Origin: Kosakonia oryzae
GTDB lineage: Bacteria > Pseudomonadota > Gammaproteobacteria > Enterobacterales > Enterobacteriaceae
Direction of reading: 5' to 3'
Assembly: GCF_001658025.2 (NCBI RefSeq)
Contig: NZ_CP014007.2
Span: 868,001 to 932,000, forward strand
Length of the DNA stretch: 64,000 nt
The position numbers were made by a program, and so were the translations under genes. Positions 1 through 8,184 of the stretch are shown here, in pieces (position 1 is the stretch's first letter; every line of letters begins with the position of its first letter). The notes below the pieces were generated by a model. The model was not told where the DNA came from. It saw only the letters and a program-made list of their open reading frames with translations, and did no database searches.

Positions 1-788
1 GCGCGTTCGTTGATGGTTTTACACTGCACCATTTCTACAGCCTTGCCGCGCAGGGCACCGGCAACGCTCAGTTCGTCATAACCCAGCGGGGTAGTTGGCG
101 GCTCAAAGCAGGCAGCGATTTCGATAGCAGGATCGACGCCAATGCTGATCGAGATCGGCAGTGGTTTCCCGGCAGCTTCCGCTTTCATGCGGAATGCATC
201 GATATGGCGGCCCGGGGTTAACCACATCGACAGCTCGTCGCGGCTCTGTACGCAAAGGCGATGAATGGTGATATCGGATTCGTGTGTTTCAGGATCGGAA
301 GCGTAGCACAGACCCATTGTGATGTACGGGCCGGCATCCTCTTCGGTATTGGTGGGTGCTGGTAGCAGTTTGCGCAGATCGAAGTTAGCGTCGCTGGCCA
401 GATGGACTACCTGTTGGCAGACGGCATTGTCTTTGGTCAGCACTGGCGGAATAGGGTTCTGCACGGAATCTTTCAGCAGGTGGCCCAATTTTTCCGGCGC
501 ACAGTTGAGAAAATGGCTGACGCGTTTACGCGAGCCGTTCAGGCCGATAGCCACGCTGATATCCTGGAAGCCCTTCACTTTATTGAACATCATCACCGGG
601 CCGTTTTTACGTGTTGGGCGCTGGCAAGTGCCGCCCGCGCCAACGTAACGGTAAACACCGGAAAGTTCGGCGTGTGGATCAACTTCAGTATCGGTTTCGA
701 CATATTCGCCGGGCAGTGTTTTTAATAATTCAATCGCCGAGCGTAAATCTGTAACGCCGCTGGTATTTTTATTTGTGCTATTTGACAT
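1..788 (-). CDS. UbiD-family aromatic acid decarboxylase, AroY/LpdC type (partial, N-terminal part)
   Basis: Open frame on the minus strand that runs off the left edge, so only about 262 N-terminal residues are present. The translation (YRYVGAGGT, TNTEEDAGP, TIHRLCVQSRDELSM, GRHIDAFRMKAEAAGKPLP, GYDELSVAGALR) fits the UbiD branch that holds protocatechuate and gallate decarboxylases. These are cytosolic enzymes that use prenylated FMN for non-oxidative removal of the carboxyl group from hydroxybenzoates. The catalytic Glu-Arg-Glu residues and most prFMN ligands lie outside the window. Start: the ATG at 788 has GGAACAG just upstream; an in-frame ATG at 800 would add four residues. A LysR-type gene is divergent, as is common for inducible aromatic decarboxylase operons. 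The substrate is inferred only from subfamily resemblance. Confidence 0.85.
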   Translation of the reverse strand, partial: MSNSTNKNTSGVTDLRSAIELLKTLPGEYVETDTEVDPHAELSGVYRYVGAGGTCQRPTRKNGPVMMFNKVKGFQDISVAIGLNGSRKRVSHFLNCAPEKLGHLLKDSVQNPIPPVLTKDNAVCQQVVHLASDANFDLRKLLPAPTNTEEDAGPYITMGLCYASDPETHESDITIHRLCVQSRDELSMWLTPGRHIDAFRMKAEAAGKPLPISISIGVDPAIEIAACFEPPTTPLGYDELSVAGALRGKAVEMVQCKTINER

Positions 789-1003
789 AGTCTGTTCCAT
801 CGAAAAAAGGGTTTACTGTCGTGGCTACCTTATTTTTCCAGTGAACATTAAACAAATACCGTTTTCCTGATTCAGACCAGATCAAAAAAGTACTATTTAT
901 AAAATTGTTAAATTTAGGTTTCTAATTTGATTGAGAAACCAGACTTTTCCTTTTCTGCGCTAAGTGTGATACTGAGCGCCGGGAGATCGTGGAGAAGATC
1001 TGT
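789..1003. promoter_or_regulatory. Divergent promoter region between UbiD-type decarboxylase and LysR regulator
   Basis: About 200 bases of AT-rich DNA between two divergent starts. This is the usual location for LysR-type activator binding, whose sites contain T-N11-A motifs. I could not pin down one operator by eye. Confidence 0.4.
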
Positions 1004-1903
1004 ATGGATTTGAAAAGGTTGCGCTATTTTTGCCGCGTTGTAGAGCAGGGTTCCGTAAGCCAGGCCGCGAAAGTGCTGAATATGGCGCAGCCGCCATTGA
1101 GTAAACGGATCCAGGAACTGGAAGAAGAGCTACAGGTTTCACTGTTTACCCGCCAGGGAAATCGTATTGAGCCAACTGATGCTGGATATTTTCTTTATCG
1201 TAAAGCATGCGAAATATTACGTCAGGTTGAAGACACCGCCCGCGAAACGGTCGCTATTGCTAATAAAGAGAAATTCAAGTTAAGAATCGGCTTAACCCAT
1301 CTTTTCCAATCGTATTTCAAGCCATTGTTGCTGGAGCTTTATAAGCGTCATCCTGATGCGGAGATTAATATTTCGGTAACGGATTCCAGCCATCTGGAAA
1401 CCATGCTTAACGAAGGTGCAATCGATCTGGCATTGATCCAGCGCCCCTATCGTAGTGAAGGTTTTGATTATGTCTCCTTCGATCCGGTACGGCTGGTTGC
1501 GGTGATCAGCAAACAGTGTTTGCCTGAAATGCCAGCGAGCCCATTTGATTACCAGGCGCTGGCGGCATTTCCGCTGGTGTTGCTGCACCGGGCAAAAGAT
1601 GCCGGAACGTATGAGATGTTAATCGACCTGTTCCGTAAAGCGGGTGGGAATCCGCGGGTGATCATGCATATCACCCAGCCAGGCGTGATTCTGGAATGGC
1701 TTGAGTCTGGTCTCGCAGCGGCGACGCTGCTGCCGTCATCAGAGGTGGATGCAGCTAAATTAATCAACTGCCACGTAGTAGATGTTTTTCCGTCGCCGCA
1801 GGTATTTTACCCGGCTCTGGTGAAGATGCCGGCAATGCCGTATCTGCCGGAAATGATGGAAATCATTGCTCAGGGCTATCCGATGCCGCGCCATTCATCG
1901 TGA
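1004..1903 (+). CDS. LysR-family transcriptional regulator
   Basis: The 299-residue product has an N-terminal winged helix-turn-helix (residues about 1-60, with VSQAAKVLNMAQPPLSKRIQ) and a C-terminal periplasmic-binding-protein-like effector domain, the normal length for LysR proteins. The ATG at 1004 is preferred because GGAG (991-994) lies nine bases upstream; an in-frame GTG at 989 would add five residues but overlaps that ribosome-binding site. It is divergent from the partial aromatic acid decarboxylase, so the likely role is activation of that operon by its aromatic substrate. That is inference from gene layout. Confidence 0.88.
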   Translation: MDLKRLRYFCRVVEQGSVSQAAKVLNMAQPPLSKRIQELEEELQVSLFTRQGNRIEPTDAGYFLYRKACEILRQVEDTARETVAIANKEKFKLRIGLTHLFQSYFKPLLLELYKRHPDAEINISVTDSSHLETMLNEGAIDLALIQRPYRSEGFDYVSFDPVRLVAVISKQCLPEMPASPFDYQALAAFPLVLLHRAKDAGTYEMLIDLFRKAGGNPRVIMHITQPGVILEWLESGLAAATLLPSSEVDAAKLINCHVVDVFPSPQVFYPALVKMPAMPYLPEMMEIIAQGYPMPRHSS

Positions 1904-1968
1904 AAGTATTGGCATCCGGATTGTGGCTGCTATCATAGGTCGCCATTTATTCTAATCGAGGAGCTGTT

Positions 1969-2709
1969 TTGCGCGCAGGACGCCTGATGAGTAACCCGTT
2001 CCGTATTGCCTTTTGCCTGGCGATCGCTTTGCTGCTGGCAGGTTGCGCCGGGAAATCCTCTTCCGGAGGCAGTTATTCCGGCTCCACCTATACGGTGAAG
2101 CGGGGCGATACGCTGTACCGTATTTCACGCATTACCGGAACCAGCGTGAAAGATCTCGCCAGTATGAATGGGATCTCGCCGCCATATACCATCGAAGTGG
2201 GGCAGAGGTTGAAGGTTAATGGTTCTAAAGCCAGCGCATCCTCGGGTAAAACCAGCACGAAAACCGCTAAAGTCACGCCGTCCTCCGCCGTGCCGCAATC
2301 CTCATGGCCGCCGGTAGGGCAACGTTGCTGGCGATGGCCAACCAGCGGGAAGGTGATTATGGGTTACTCCACCTCCGACGGCGGCAATAAGGGGATTGAT
2401 ATTGCAGGTTCGCGCGGGCAAGCCATCTATGCCGCTGGTGCAGGGAAGGTGGTATACGTTGGTAGCCAGCTTCGTGGCTACGGTAATCTGATCATGATTA
2501 AGCACAGCGAAGATTACATTACGGCCTACGCGCACAACGATACGATGCTGGTGAATAACGGGCAGAACGTGAAGGCGGGGCAGAAGATCGCCACCATGGG
2601 CAGCAGTGATGCGGATTCTGTTCGCTTGCACTTCCAGTTGCGCTACCGGGCAACAGCGATTGATCCGCTGCGTTATTTACCGCCGCAGGGCAGCCCACCC
2701 AAATGTTAA
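1969..2709 (+). CDS. ygeR: YgeR/ActS, LysM-LytM lipoprotein activator of murein amidase
   Basis: Lipoprotein of 246 residues: signal peptide with lipobox LLAGC (Cys about residue 26), a LysM peptidoglycan-binding domain ([19 protein letters not shown]), a linker rich in Ser, Lys and Thr, and a C-terminal M23/LytM domain ([21 protein letters not shown] onward). The canonical HxH zinc ligands are not complete, as expected of a degenerate LytM factor. In E. coli this protein (renamed ActS) activates the amidase AmiC for septal and envelope peptidoglycan cleavage. The TTG start at 1969 has GAGGAG (1958-1963) at good spacing and gives MRAGRL, matching the E. coli MSAGRL N-terminus; the ATG at 1987 has no such site. 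It lies directly upstream of tRNA-Gly, as in E. coli. Confidence 0.93.
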   Translation: MRAGRLMSNPFRIAFCLAIALLLAGCAGKSSSGGSYSGSTYTVKRGDTLYRISRITGTSVKDLASMNGISPPYTIEVGQRLKVNGSKASASSGKTSTKTAKVTPSSAVPQSSWPPVGQRCWRWPTSGKVIMGYSTSDGGNKGIDIAGSRGQAIYAAGAGKVVYVGSQLRGYGNLIMIKHSEDYITAYAHNDTMLVNNGQNVKAGQKIATMGSSDADSVRLHFQLRYRATAIDPLRYLPPQGSPPKC

Positions 2710-2801
2710 ATATGCGCCGAACAGACGATAAATTAACCTGTTAGCGCAGGCGTATCTTGCCAGACGGTGCGTAAAGACTATAATGCGTTACGCACTTCGA
2801 C

Positions 2802-2875
2802 GCGGGCGTAGTTCAATGGTAGAACGAGAGCTTCCCAAGCTCTATACGAGGGTTCGATTCCCTTCGCCCGCTCCA
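2802..2875 (+). tRNA. glyU: tRNA-Gly (anticodon CCC)
   Basis: A 74-base cloverleaf with acceptor stem GCGGGCG/CGCCCGC, D-loop AGTTCAATGGTAGA, anticodon loop containing CCC flanked by AGAGCTT and AAGCTCT, T-arm GAGGGTTCGATTCCCTT and an encoded CCA end. It matches E. coli glyU and its position after ygeR. tRNA 3' ends are common integration sites; a strain-variable island starts immediately downstream, but I see no integrase gene and no second copy of the tRNA 3' end. Confidence 0.97.
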
Positions 2876-3062
2876 GAAATCTCCTGCCGTATTTATTCTA
2901 CAAGCTTCCCTGAAACATGATTATCGCTGGCTGCGAAGCGATGTTGTTGATGATATGCCGCCAGGAACTACGTTCTGCGGTTAACTGTTACGTCTCGTTA
3001 TTGTGCCCTAAAGAATGGCGCGTAATCGATTTACCTAACCTTGCAGCCTCCAGTTGATGCGA

Positions 3063-3290
3063 CTACGTCTGTATGAATTTTATCGCTGACAGGATGAAAT
3101 AGAGCGCACATGCGATCTGCATTATCCGAAGCCCCCATCTGAAATAGCGCCAGTCATGGCGTTCTCTGGCGTTAGCCTCGGCAATAGCGCGGTCGCTGTG
3201 CTCTTTTCTTCGCTTTGTTCTGAGTACATCAATTGCCCACAGGGCAAGAATTGCCGCAACGATTGCTTTCAAAACCAGGATGTTATCCAC
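3063..3290 (-). CDS. Small two-helix membrane protein, candidate microcin immunity protein
   Basis: A 75-residue product if started at the GTG at 3290 (the frame is open to 3347). It has a hydrophobic helix near residues 3-19 (ILVLKAIVAAILALWAI), a charged central loop (RTKRRKEHSDR, ANARERHD) and a second helix near the C-terminus (MQIACALYFILSAIKFI). AAGGAG lies 12 bases upstream of the GTG, slightly far. I do not recognise the family. It is the last gene in the same direction as the microcin-like export operon. Immunity proteins of class II microcins are usually small membrane proteins of 50-120 residues encoded near the precursor, so immunity is a reasonable but unproven guess; the distance of almost 5 kb from the precursor and an intervening hairpin weaken it. 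Confidence 0.5.
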   Translation of the reverse strand: MDNILVLKAIVAAILALWAIDVLRTKRRKEHSDRAIAEANARERHDWRYFRWGLRIMQIACALYFILSAIKFIQT

Positions 3291-3490
3291 GACGAGTAAG
3301 CTCTCCTTGTCTGTCCATGGAAGGAAACAGCCTAATCGAAAGACCACATCAAGGCTATGGTGAGAACTGCATTATTTGAAGATGATTCCTGATTGGCTCG
3401 TTTGCGGATGTAATGAAGAAGGGAAAGGCGCTGGAGAGCCATTAAACGTAACATCTCGTTGTCGAAATAGTGGGCTGGAAAATTTTTGAA

Positions 3491-3511
3491 GCGGTGATGT
3501 TTCTTCACCGC
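3491..3511 (-). terminator. Hairpin downstream of the 278-residue gene, possible weak terminator
   Basis: Perfect inverted repeat GCGGTGA-N7-TCACCGC about 20 bases past the stop of the 278-residue gene. On the minus strand it is followed by TTCAAAAATTTT, so the U-tract is interrupted and termination may be partial. It probably marks the 3' end of the exporter operon. Confidence 0.5.
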
Positions 3512-3533
3512 TCCATATTCCACCGTTAGCCTG

Positions 3534-4370
3534 TTATCCCAGTTTCGTTGTCCGATGAGCTATATGCGCGCGTAATAGCGTTTCCATACTCTCATCGCCC
3601 ACAGGTATATCCAGCCGGGTATGATCGATAATCATAGTGTGATTCTTATAGGGTACGAGCATTTTATTATTCTGCAGTAAAATTTGTGCAATGAATTCAA
3701 TGCGACCTGCCGGGAATGCAGGTTCTGCTTTAATGATCGCGCCACAGGCAATTGTGCCATCCGGCTGGATAAATAAAATAGAATGAAATGTGTCAAAAGT
3801 CTCCGATTTCCAGTCCGGCACCGAAAATTGATTGTAATCGATCCCTTTATTTTCATCCTTATTAAAGGTGGTGACATACAGCGGAATAAAGTCATTCATA
3901 GTCAAACACAGCGCCATTAATTGCTCGTTACCCGCGTTCTGGATGGTGTTTGCCAGCAGACTGAGAACATATTCTATTTGCGTATAGTCTAAAGCCAATA
4001 ACAGATTTTCATTGTTCTGTAATAAAAACAAGAAATTAATCCTGTCCTGCCGCTGCTTGAGCACAAAGTTCGTTACGCAACGTTCAGCGCTGATACTTTG
4101 TACCTCATCGAGAGAAATTGCCGGAACATTGGTACTCAACGATTGTGAGTGAGCGTTCACCTGCTCGCGGATCTGATCCGGCGATTGCTGGTAGATCCGA
4201 TGTAATGAGCGGTAGCAGCTAAACAGAGCAAACATCACCTCCTGCAACTGGTCAGGAGGTAATAAAAGTAACTGCTCGCTATCGCCAGAATCAATCATTT
4301 TCAGCGCAATTACAGGTACACCATCTGCCGAGTTGATAACTCCCGTGTTTATTCCCTTTAACATATTCAT
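3534..4370 (-). CDS. Unknown 278-residue protein of the microcin-like export operon
   Basis: I do not recognise a named function. There is no signal peptide or membrane helix, so it should be cytosolic. The sequence seems to contain related blocks: residues about 20-55 (SEQLLLLPPDQLQEVMFALF) and about 110-145 (ENLLLALDYTQIEYVLSLLA), with a looser third block near 223-260. Each is a short strand pair, a 'query/answer' hairpin and a helix, which suggests an internally duplicated fold. The start ATG at 4370 has AAGGAG eight bases upstream, and the gene follows the ABC exporter by only 13 bases, so it is translated as part of that operon. Possible roles are immunity, precursor handling or exporter control; the sequence does not decide between them. 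A distant link to YjcZ-like proteins crossed my mind but is not supported by a motif. Confidence 0.75.
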   Translation of the reverse strand: MNMLKGINTGVINSADGVPVIALKMIDSGDSEQLLLLPPDQLQEVMFALFSCYRSLHRIYQQSPDQIREQVNAHSQSLSTNVPAISLDEVQSISAERCVTNFVLKQRQDRINFLFLLQNNENLLLALDYTQIEYVLSLLANTIQNAGNEQLMALCLTMNDFIPLYVTTFNKDENKGIDYNQFSVPDWKSETFDTFHSILFIQPDGTIACGAIIKAEPAFPAGRIEFIAQILLQNNKMLVPYKNHTMIIDHTRLDIPVGDESMETLLRAHIAHRTTKLG

Positions 4371-4383
4371 TTATCATTCTCCT

Positions 4384-6498
4384 TTACAGCGATGATATTT
4401 TGGAAAGATCAATAACCCTGTCTGCGCAGGCAATAGTAGACGGACGGTGCGCCACAATAATGCGCGTAATATTTAATGATTCAATCGCGTTGTTAATCAT
4501 TCTTTCATTATTTGCATCAAGATGGCTGGTGGCCTCATCCATAAATAAAATATTGGGTTTCTGATAAAGTGCACGAGCGATCAATAAGCGTTGTTTCTGA
4601 CCACCCGAGATGCCACTGCCTAATTCACCAATAATGGTCTCGTAACCCATTGGCATGCGCATGATCTCTTCATGGATATTGCATTTTATGGCACATTCAA
4701 CAATCAGTTGCTGATCGGCATTATCTTCAAAGCCGGAAATATTATCGGCAATAGAACCTGAAAAAAGACGATCTTCCTGCAATACACAGGCAGTACAGGC
4801 ACGGTAATTATTTACACCGATTTTTTTGACGTCAAAATCACCGACGAAAATATCACCATGATCGGGTGTCAGCAGGCCGGACATCACTTTCAGCAGAGTC
4901 GTTTTACCAATTCCGGAGGCACCAATTAATGCCACGGATTCGCCCGCGGCAACGCTAATATTCACATTGGAAAACACCGGTTTGGTCAGTTTGTCATACT
5001 GATACGACAAATTCTGAACCTGCAACGGTACGCCAGCGCTGTTCTCGAAAACTTTTCTCGGTGGTGATTCCGCTTCCGGTTTGCTGAAGACTATTTCTGA
5101 AATACGCTCGTTATGCAGCGACAGCATTTTGAACTGCATTGCCAGATCAATAAGCGACGAGGCGCGCTGGGCAAACTGGCCACGATAGGCATTAAACGCC
5201 ATAAACATACCGATGGTCATGGTGTTATCCATCACCATCAGTGCGCCAAGCCATAGAATGACAACCTGATCAACAGAGTTGATAAAAGTATTGATACCGC
5301 CAAATAACATATCAAAGCGCGTCTGTCGCAGGCTGGCGTTGCTGACGTCGATATTAGTATTGAGCCAGTGTTGAGAGCGGCGGTTTTTAAGGTTCAGCGA
5401 TTTTATGGTCGCGATACCGTACAGCGTCTCCATAAAATGGGAACCCGAACGCGCGCGTTTAACGATCAGCTCTTCGCTGATCGTACGGTAAAATTTGTAA
5501 GTGATAATACGCATTGCCGCGTAACACACGGTAAAGCCGAGCACGACCCAGACCAACCAGCCACCGTACAGACTCATCATAACCAATACGCCCACGGTCA
5601 TGATGGAGTCGATCGTTCCCATCACAATGTTATTTGTGAAGGTGGCGCGGATGGTATCCAGAGAAGAAAATCGCGACTGGATATCCCCCAAATTGCGCTT
5701 CTCAAAAAAGGCGAGCGGCAGGCTCAGTAAATGATCAAAAAAACTGGTTTTCCACTGGATATCCGTAAGCGTATTCAGCTTCAGTGATACCCATGCCCTT
5801 ATCATGCTGACCGCAGTTTTAAATATGGTAAAAAACAGCAGCCCGGCGCAGATCACCAGCAGCAGATTGCTGTCATGGGCGGTGATAACATGGTCGGTGA
5901 CCAGTTGCGTACCCATCGGCATGAGAAGGTTAATCGCCTCAATGACCACGGAAAGCATAAAAATTTTGCTCAGCGCCGATTTCAGGCCAACAATATTGCG
6001 CATTAAATCCAGCAGCTTGAGCCGCGAGCGCTGTTTTTCCTGTTTAAAATGGCTGTCTGGCCATGCTTCAAGCGCAATGCCGGTGAAATTCTCAGACATC
6101 TCCTTCTGATGAACAATGCGCCGACCCATTGCCGGGTCGTTAATCACGAAGCGTTTGCCCTTTACCGCCACCAATACCACAAAGTGATTTAATGACCAGT
6201 GCAGTACGCAAGGCAGACGCAGCTCTTTTATTTCATCAATATCGAGCGAAAGCGCCCGTGTTTTAAGCCCTGTTTTCAGCGCAACATTGTTAAGATCAGT
6301 TAACGTTGCTCCCTGAGATGGCGAGCCATAGTGAGTACGAAAATTAAACAGGTCAATATCTTTACCATAGTATCCGCAGATCATGGCTAAACAGGCATTA
6401 CCACATTCAGTTGCTTCTGACTGAATAATAACCGGTACTTTATTCTTAATGGAAAAGTTGATTCGCTTGAAAATAGAATCAAGAATATCTTTATTCAT
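4384..6498 (-). CDS. Peptidase-containing ABC exporter (C39 peptidase-TMD-NBD), microcin/bacteriocin type
   Basis: A 704-residue protein of the CvaB/MchF class, which cleaves a double-glycine-type leader and exports the core peptide across the inner membrane. The N-terminal C39 peptidase carries Gln26 and Cys32 (QSEATECGNACL), His105 (LNHFVVL) and Asp121 (INDP), so the proteolytic site is complete. The central ABC membrane domain spans about residues 160-460. The nucleotide-binding domain has Walker A at about 526-534 (GASGIGKTT), signature ISGGQKQR at about 630, Walker B ILFMDE at about 650 and H-loop His at about 684. Its start overlaps the end of the HlyD-like gene by eight bases (ATGAATAA), indicating translational coupling. 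An outer-membrane partner such as TolC is not encoded nearby and is presumably supplied in trans. Confidence 0.95.
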   Translation of the reverse strand: MNKDILDSIFKRINFSIKNKVPVIIQSEATECGNACLAMICGYYGKDIDLFNFRTHYGSPSQGATLTDLNNVALKTGLKTRALSLDIDEIKELRLPCVLHWSLNHFVVLVAVKGKRFVINDPAMGRRIVHQKEMSENFTGIALEAWPDSHFKQEKQRSRLKLLDLMRNIVGLKSALSKIFMLSVVIEAINLLMPMGTQLVTDHVITAHDSNLLLVICAGLLFFTIFKTAVSMIRAWVSLKLNTLTDIQWKTSFFDHLLSLPLAFFEKRNLGDIQSRFSSLDTIRATFTNNIVMGTIDSIMTVGVLVMMSLYGGWLVWVVLGFTVCYAAMRIITYKFYRTISEELIVKRARSGSHFMETLYGIATIKSLNLKNRRSQHWLNTNIDVSNASLRQTRFDMLFGGINTFINSVDQVVILWLGALMVMDNTMTIGMFMAFNAYRGQFAQRASSLIDLAMQFKMLSLHNERISEIVFSKPEAESPPRKVFENSAGVPLQVQNLSYQYDKLTKPVFSNVNISVAAGESVALIGASGIGKTTLLKVMSGLLTPDHGDIFVGDFDVKKIGVNNYRACTACVLQEDRLFSGSIADNISGFEDNADQQLIVECAIKCNIHEEIMRMPMGYETIIGELGSGISGGQKQRLLIARALYQKPNILFMDEATSHLDANNERMINNAIESLNITRIIVAHRPSTIACADRVIDLSKISSL

Positions 6499-7780
6499 TA
6501 TTAGGTCCCGTCAAACTTTGCGCAACTTTATATACGGGCGAAAACAGCCACTGATAAAGCGGTCTTTCTTCCATGAAAACTAAGCTTTTGGCTTTAAGGC
6601 CGTTTGATAATTCTAATTTTTTATCTTTATAGATGAATTCTTTTTGTTTGATGTCGATGATTGCTTTATAAAGCGTCTGTGCCGAGTTCGTGTTTGACTG
6701 ACCAATACTGTATTCTGCTAATTCTCTGCGCGTCGCGGGCATTGATGATATTGATTTTATTTTTCCGGAAAACTGACCAAACTTATCCGATGGAAATGCA
6801 TCATAGCGAATATTGACCGTATCGCCGATTTTGACGTACGGCAGACTATTATCAGGAAGCCATAACAATAAATAGTACTTAACATCCGTTAATTGCTTAA
6901 TCTGTGCCAGACTGCTGCCTGCATCAACCATCTGGCCAGGCGTAACCGCAACGGATTCCACCCGTCCACCAATAGTCGATTTTACCAGGATTTTGCCGTT
7001 GGCATTTGTTTCAATCAGTTGAGACTGAAAATCGCTTAGCTGGTTATATTGCGCCGCAATTTGGTTATCAAGTTCAGCAGATTTAACCGTGATATCACTA
7101 CGCGACTGGGTCAGTTGCAGTTCAAGCTGCATCTTTTGCGTCGATAATGATTGAAAGGCATTCTGCTGCTGCACATAAAGTGAATGCTGATTATTGTACT
7201 GGTCTTTATTAATGAGCCCCTTCTTCAGATACTGATTGTAGTTCTGCAGCGCACTTTCCATTTTTGTTAAGCCCTGTTTCGCCGTAGCTAACAGCCCATC
7301 CGTTTCAGTAAGTGAATACTCATAACGCTGAATTTGCCGTTGCGTGGTCGCGATAAAATCATCTTTGTTCGCTTTCAGTTTATTAATGATTTCTTCAGCA
7401 TTGGTAATTTTAGCTTTTATCATTGAAATATTTGTATCGGATACGTTTCCCGCATTGGTGCTTTTAGAAACATCAAGCTCAAAGAGTACATCGCCTTTTT
7501 TAACCGTATCACCAACCTGAATAAATTGTTGCGATATAAATCCCGGTTGCGGTGATGAAATATTCAATGGATGGGGGAGGGTAATCACTTCACCCACAAC
7601 ATCGATGCGTTGTGTGAATTTAAAGAAGCAAAGCATGGCGATAAGAACTGCCATAAAAGCAATACAGCACGCTGAAATAATAAAAGGTGATACGCCTTTA
7701 AATAAAATGACCTTGCCTTTCCAGTAACTTCTTTGGTGATCGACGGCTTCTTGTCTGAATAATTTTTGGCCCATTGGCAT
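6491..7780 (-). CDS. HlyD-family periplasmic adaptor of the microcin-like exporter
   Basis: A 429-residue membrane-fusion protein similar in plan to CvaA/MchE. It has a short cytosolic N-terminus, one transmembrane helix (about residues 31-53), a first half of a lipoyl/biotinyl domain (NISSPQPGFISQQFIQVGDTVKKGD), a long coiled coil (about 105-265), the second half lipoyl (GRVESVAVTPGQMVDAGSSLAQI) and a C-terminal beta domain. It should bridge the ABC exporter to an outer-membrane channel. Either ATG at 7780 or 7774 can serve as start; AGG lies upstream of both. It sits just behind a terminator-like hairpin that separates it from the precursor gene, and overlaps the next gene by eight bases. 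Confidence 0.93.
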   Translation of the reverse strand: MPMGQKLFRQEAVDHQRSYWKGKVILFKGVSPFIISACCIAFMAVLIAMLCFFKFTQRIDVVGEVITLPHPLNISSPQPGFISQQFIQVGDTVKKGDVLFELDVSKSTNAGNVSDTNISMIKAKITNAEEIINKLKANKDDFIATTQRQIQRYEYSLTETDGLLATAKQGLTKMESALQNYNQYLKKGLINKDQYNNQHSLYVQQQNAFQSLSTQKMQLELQLTQSRSDITVKSAELDNQIAAQYNQLSDFQSQLIETNANGKILVKSTIGGRVESVAVTPGQMVDAGSSLAQIKQLTDVKYYLLLWLPDNSLPYVKIGDTVNIRYDAFPSDKFGQFSGKIKSISSMPATRRELAEYSIGQSNTNSAQTLYKAIIDIKQKEFIYKDKKLELSNGLKAKSLVFMEERPLYQWLFSPVYKVAQSLTGPNNE

Positions 7781-7794
7781 ATTACCTGGAAGTT

Positions 7795-7821
7795 AAAAAA
7801 AGGCCCGAACAAGTCGGGCCT
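7795..7821 (-). terminator. Rho-independent terminator/attenuator between precursor and exporter genes
   Basis: Perfect 8-bp stem AGGCCCGA/TCGGGCCT with a five-base loop, followed on the minus strand by seven T residues. It is 22 bases after the precursor stop and just before the HlyD ribosome-binding site. It would give much more precursor mRNA than exporter mRNA, with readthrough supplying the latter. Confidence 0.88.
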
Positions 7822-7842
7822 GGATTCAGGATTAAAACTTAA

Positions 7843-8184
7843 TCACGGAACAAAAGTGCCGCTGAAGAGGCCATCCAGGAATTTTTTAGAATATTCCCAG
7901 GTTTTGTCGAAACCAATAATTGTTGCGCCAATAGCAGCAGCGATACCACCGATGACACCAGCACCAACCATACCAACGCCCTGGCCAATTGCACCAACAC
8001 CCAGCAAGCCACCGCCATCACCGCCGTGTTTACCACCAATAGTTGCACCTATTGCAAAACCTGCCGCAGCACCTAAAGTTGCACTTGCAATCGCTTCAAT
8101 AGTGTTGCTGAAAATAGACGTCCAGCTGTTCCAGGAGTAAGCCCCTGAGACATTATTCATTTCTTGAACAGATAATGTTTTCAT
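7843..8184 (-). CDS. Class II microcin-like precursor peptide with VSGA leader
   Basis: A 113-residue protein starting MKTLSVQEMNNVSGA, closely matching class II microcin leaders (microcin V MRTLTLNELDSVSGG; microcin L MREITLNEMNNVSGA). Cleavage after Gly14-Ala15 by the neighbouring C39 exporter would release a 98-residue core beginning YSWNSW. The core is rich in Gly and Ala with GxxxG-like spacing, a central hydrophilic glycine stretch (GGKHGGDGGG, about residues 51-60), two hydrophobic segments on either side and an amphipathic C-terminus ending FSGTFVP. It has no cysteine and lacks the serine-rich tail of siderophore microcins. AAGG lies six bases before the ATG. The core is unlike any microcin I know, so the target is unknown. 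Alternative: a secreted non-bacteriocin GG-peptide such as a signal or fimbria-associated peptide. Confidence 0.85.
   Translation of the reverse strand: MKTLSVQEMNNVSGAYSWNSWTSIFSNTIEAIASATLGAAAGFAIGATIGGKHGGDGGGLLGVGAIGQGVGMVGAGVIGGIAAAIGATIIGFDKTWEYSKKFLDGLFSGTFVP

Noticed and set aside
2876..3062. Integrase remnant or attachment site next to tRNA-Gly
   Set aside because: No tyrosine recombinase motif in any frame and no second copy of the tRNA 3' end seen in the window.
3332..3523. 63-codon frame between the unknown operon gene and the two-helix protein
   Set aside because: GTG start without ribosome-binding site, runs through the hairpin at 3491-3511, and the composition is not protein-like.
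7839..8048. 69-codon hydrophobic frame overlapping the microcin-like precursor
   Set aside because: It is a frame shadow of the Gly/Ala-rich precursor, which has the recognised leader and ribosome-binding site; the hydrophobicity comes from shifted Gly/Ala codons.
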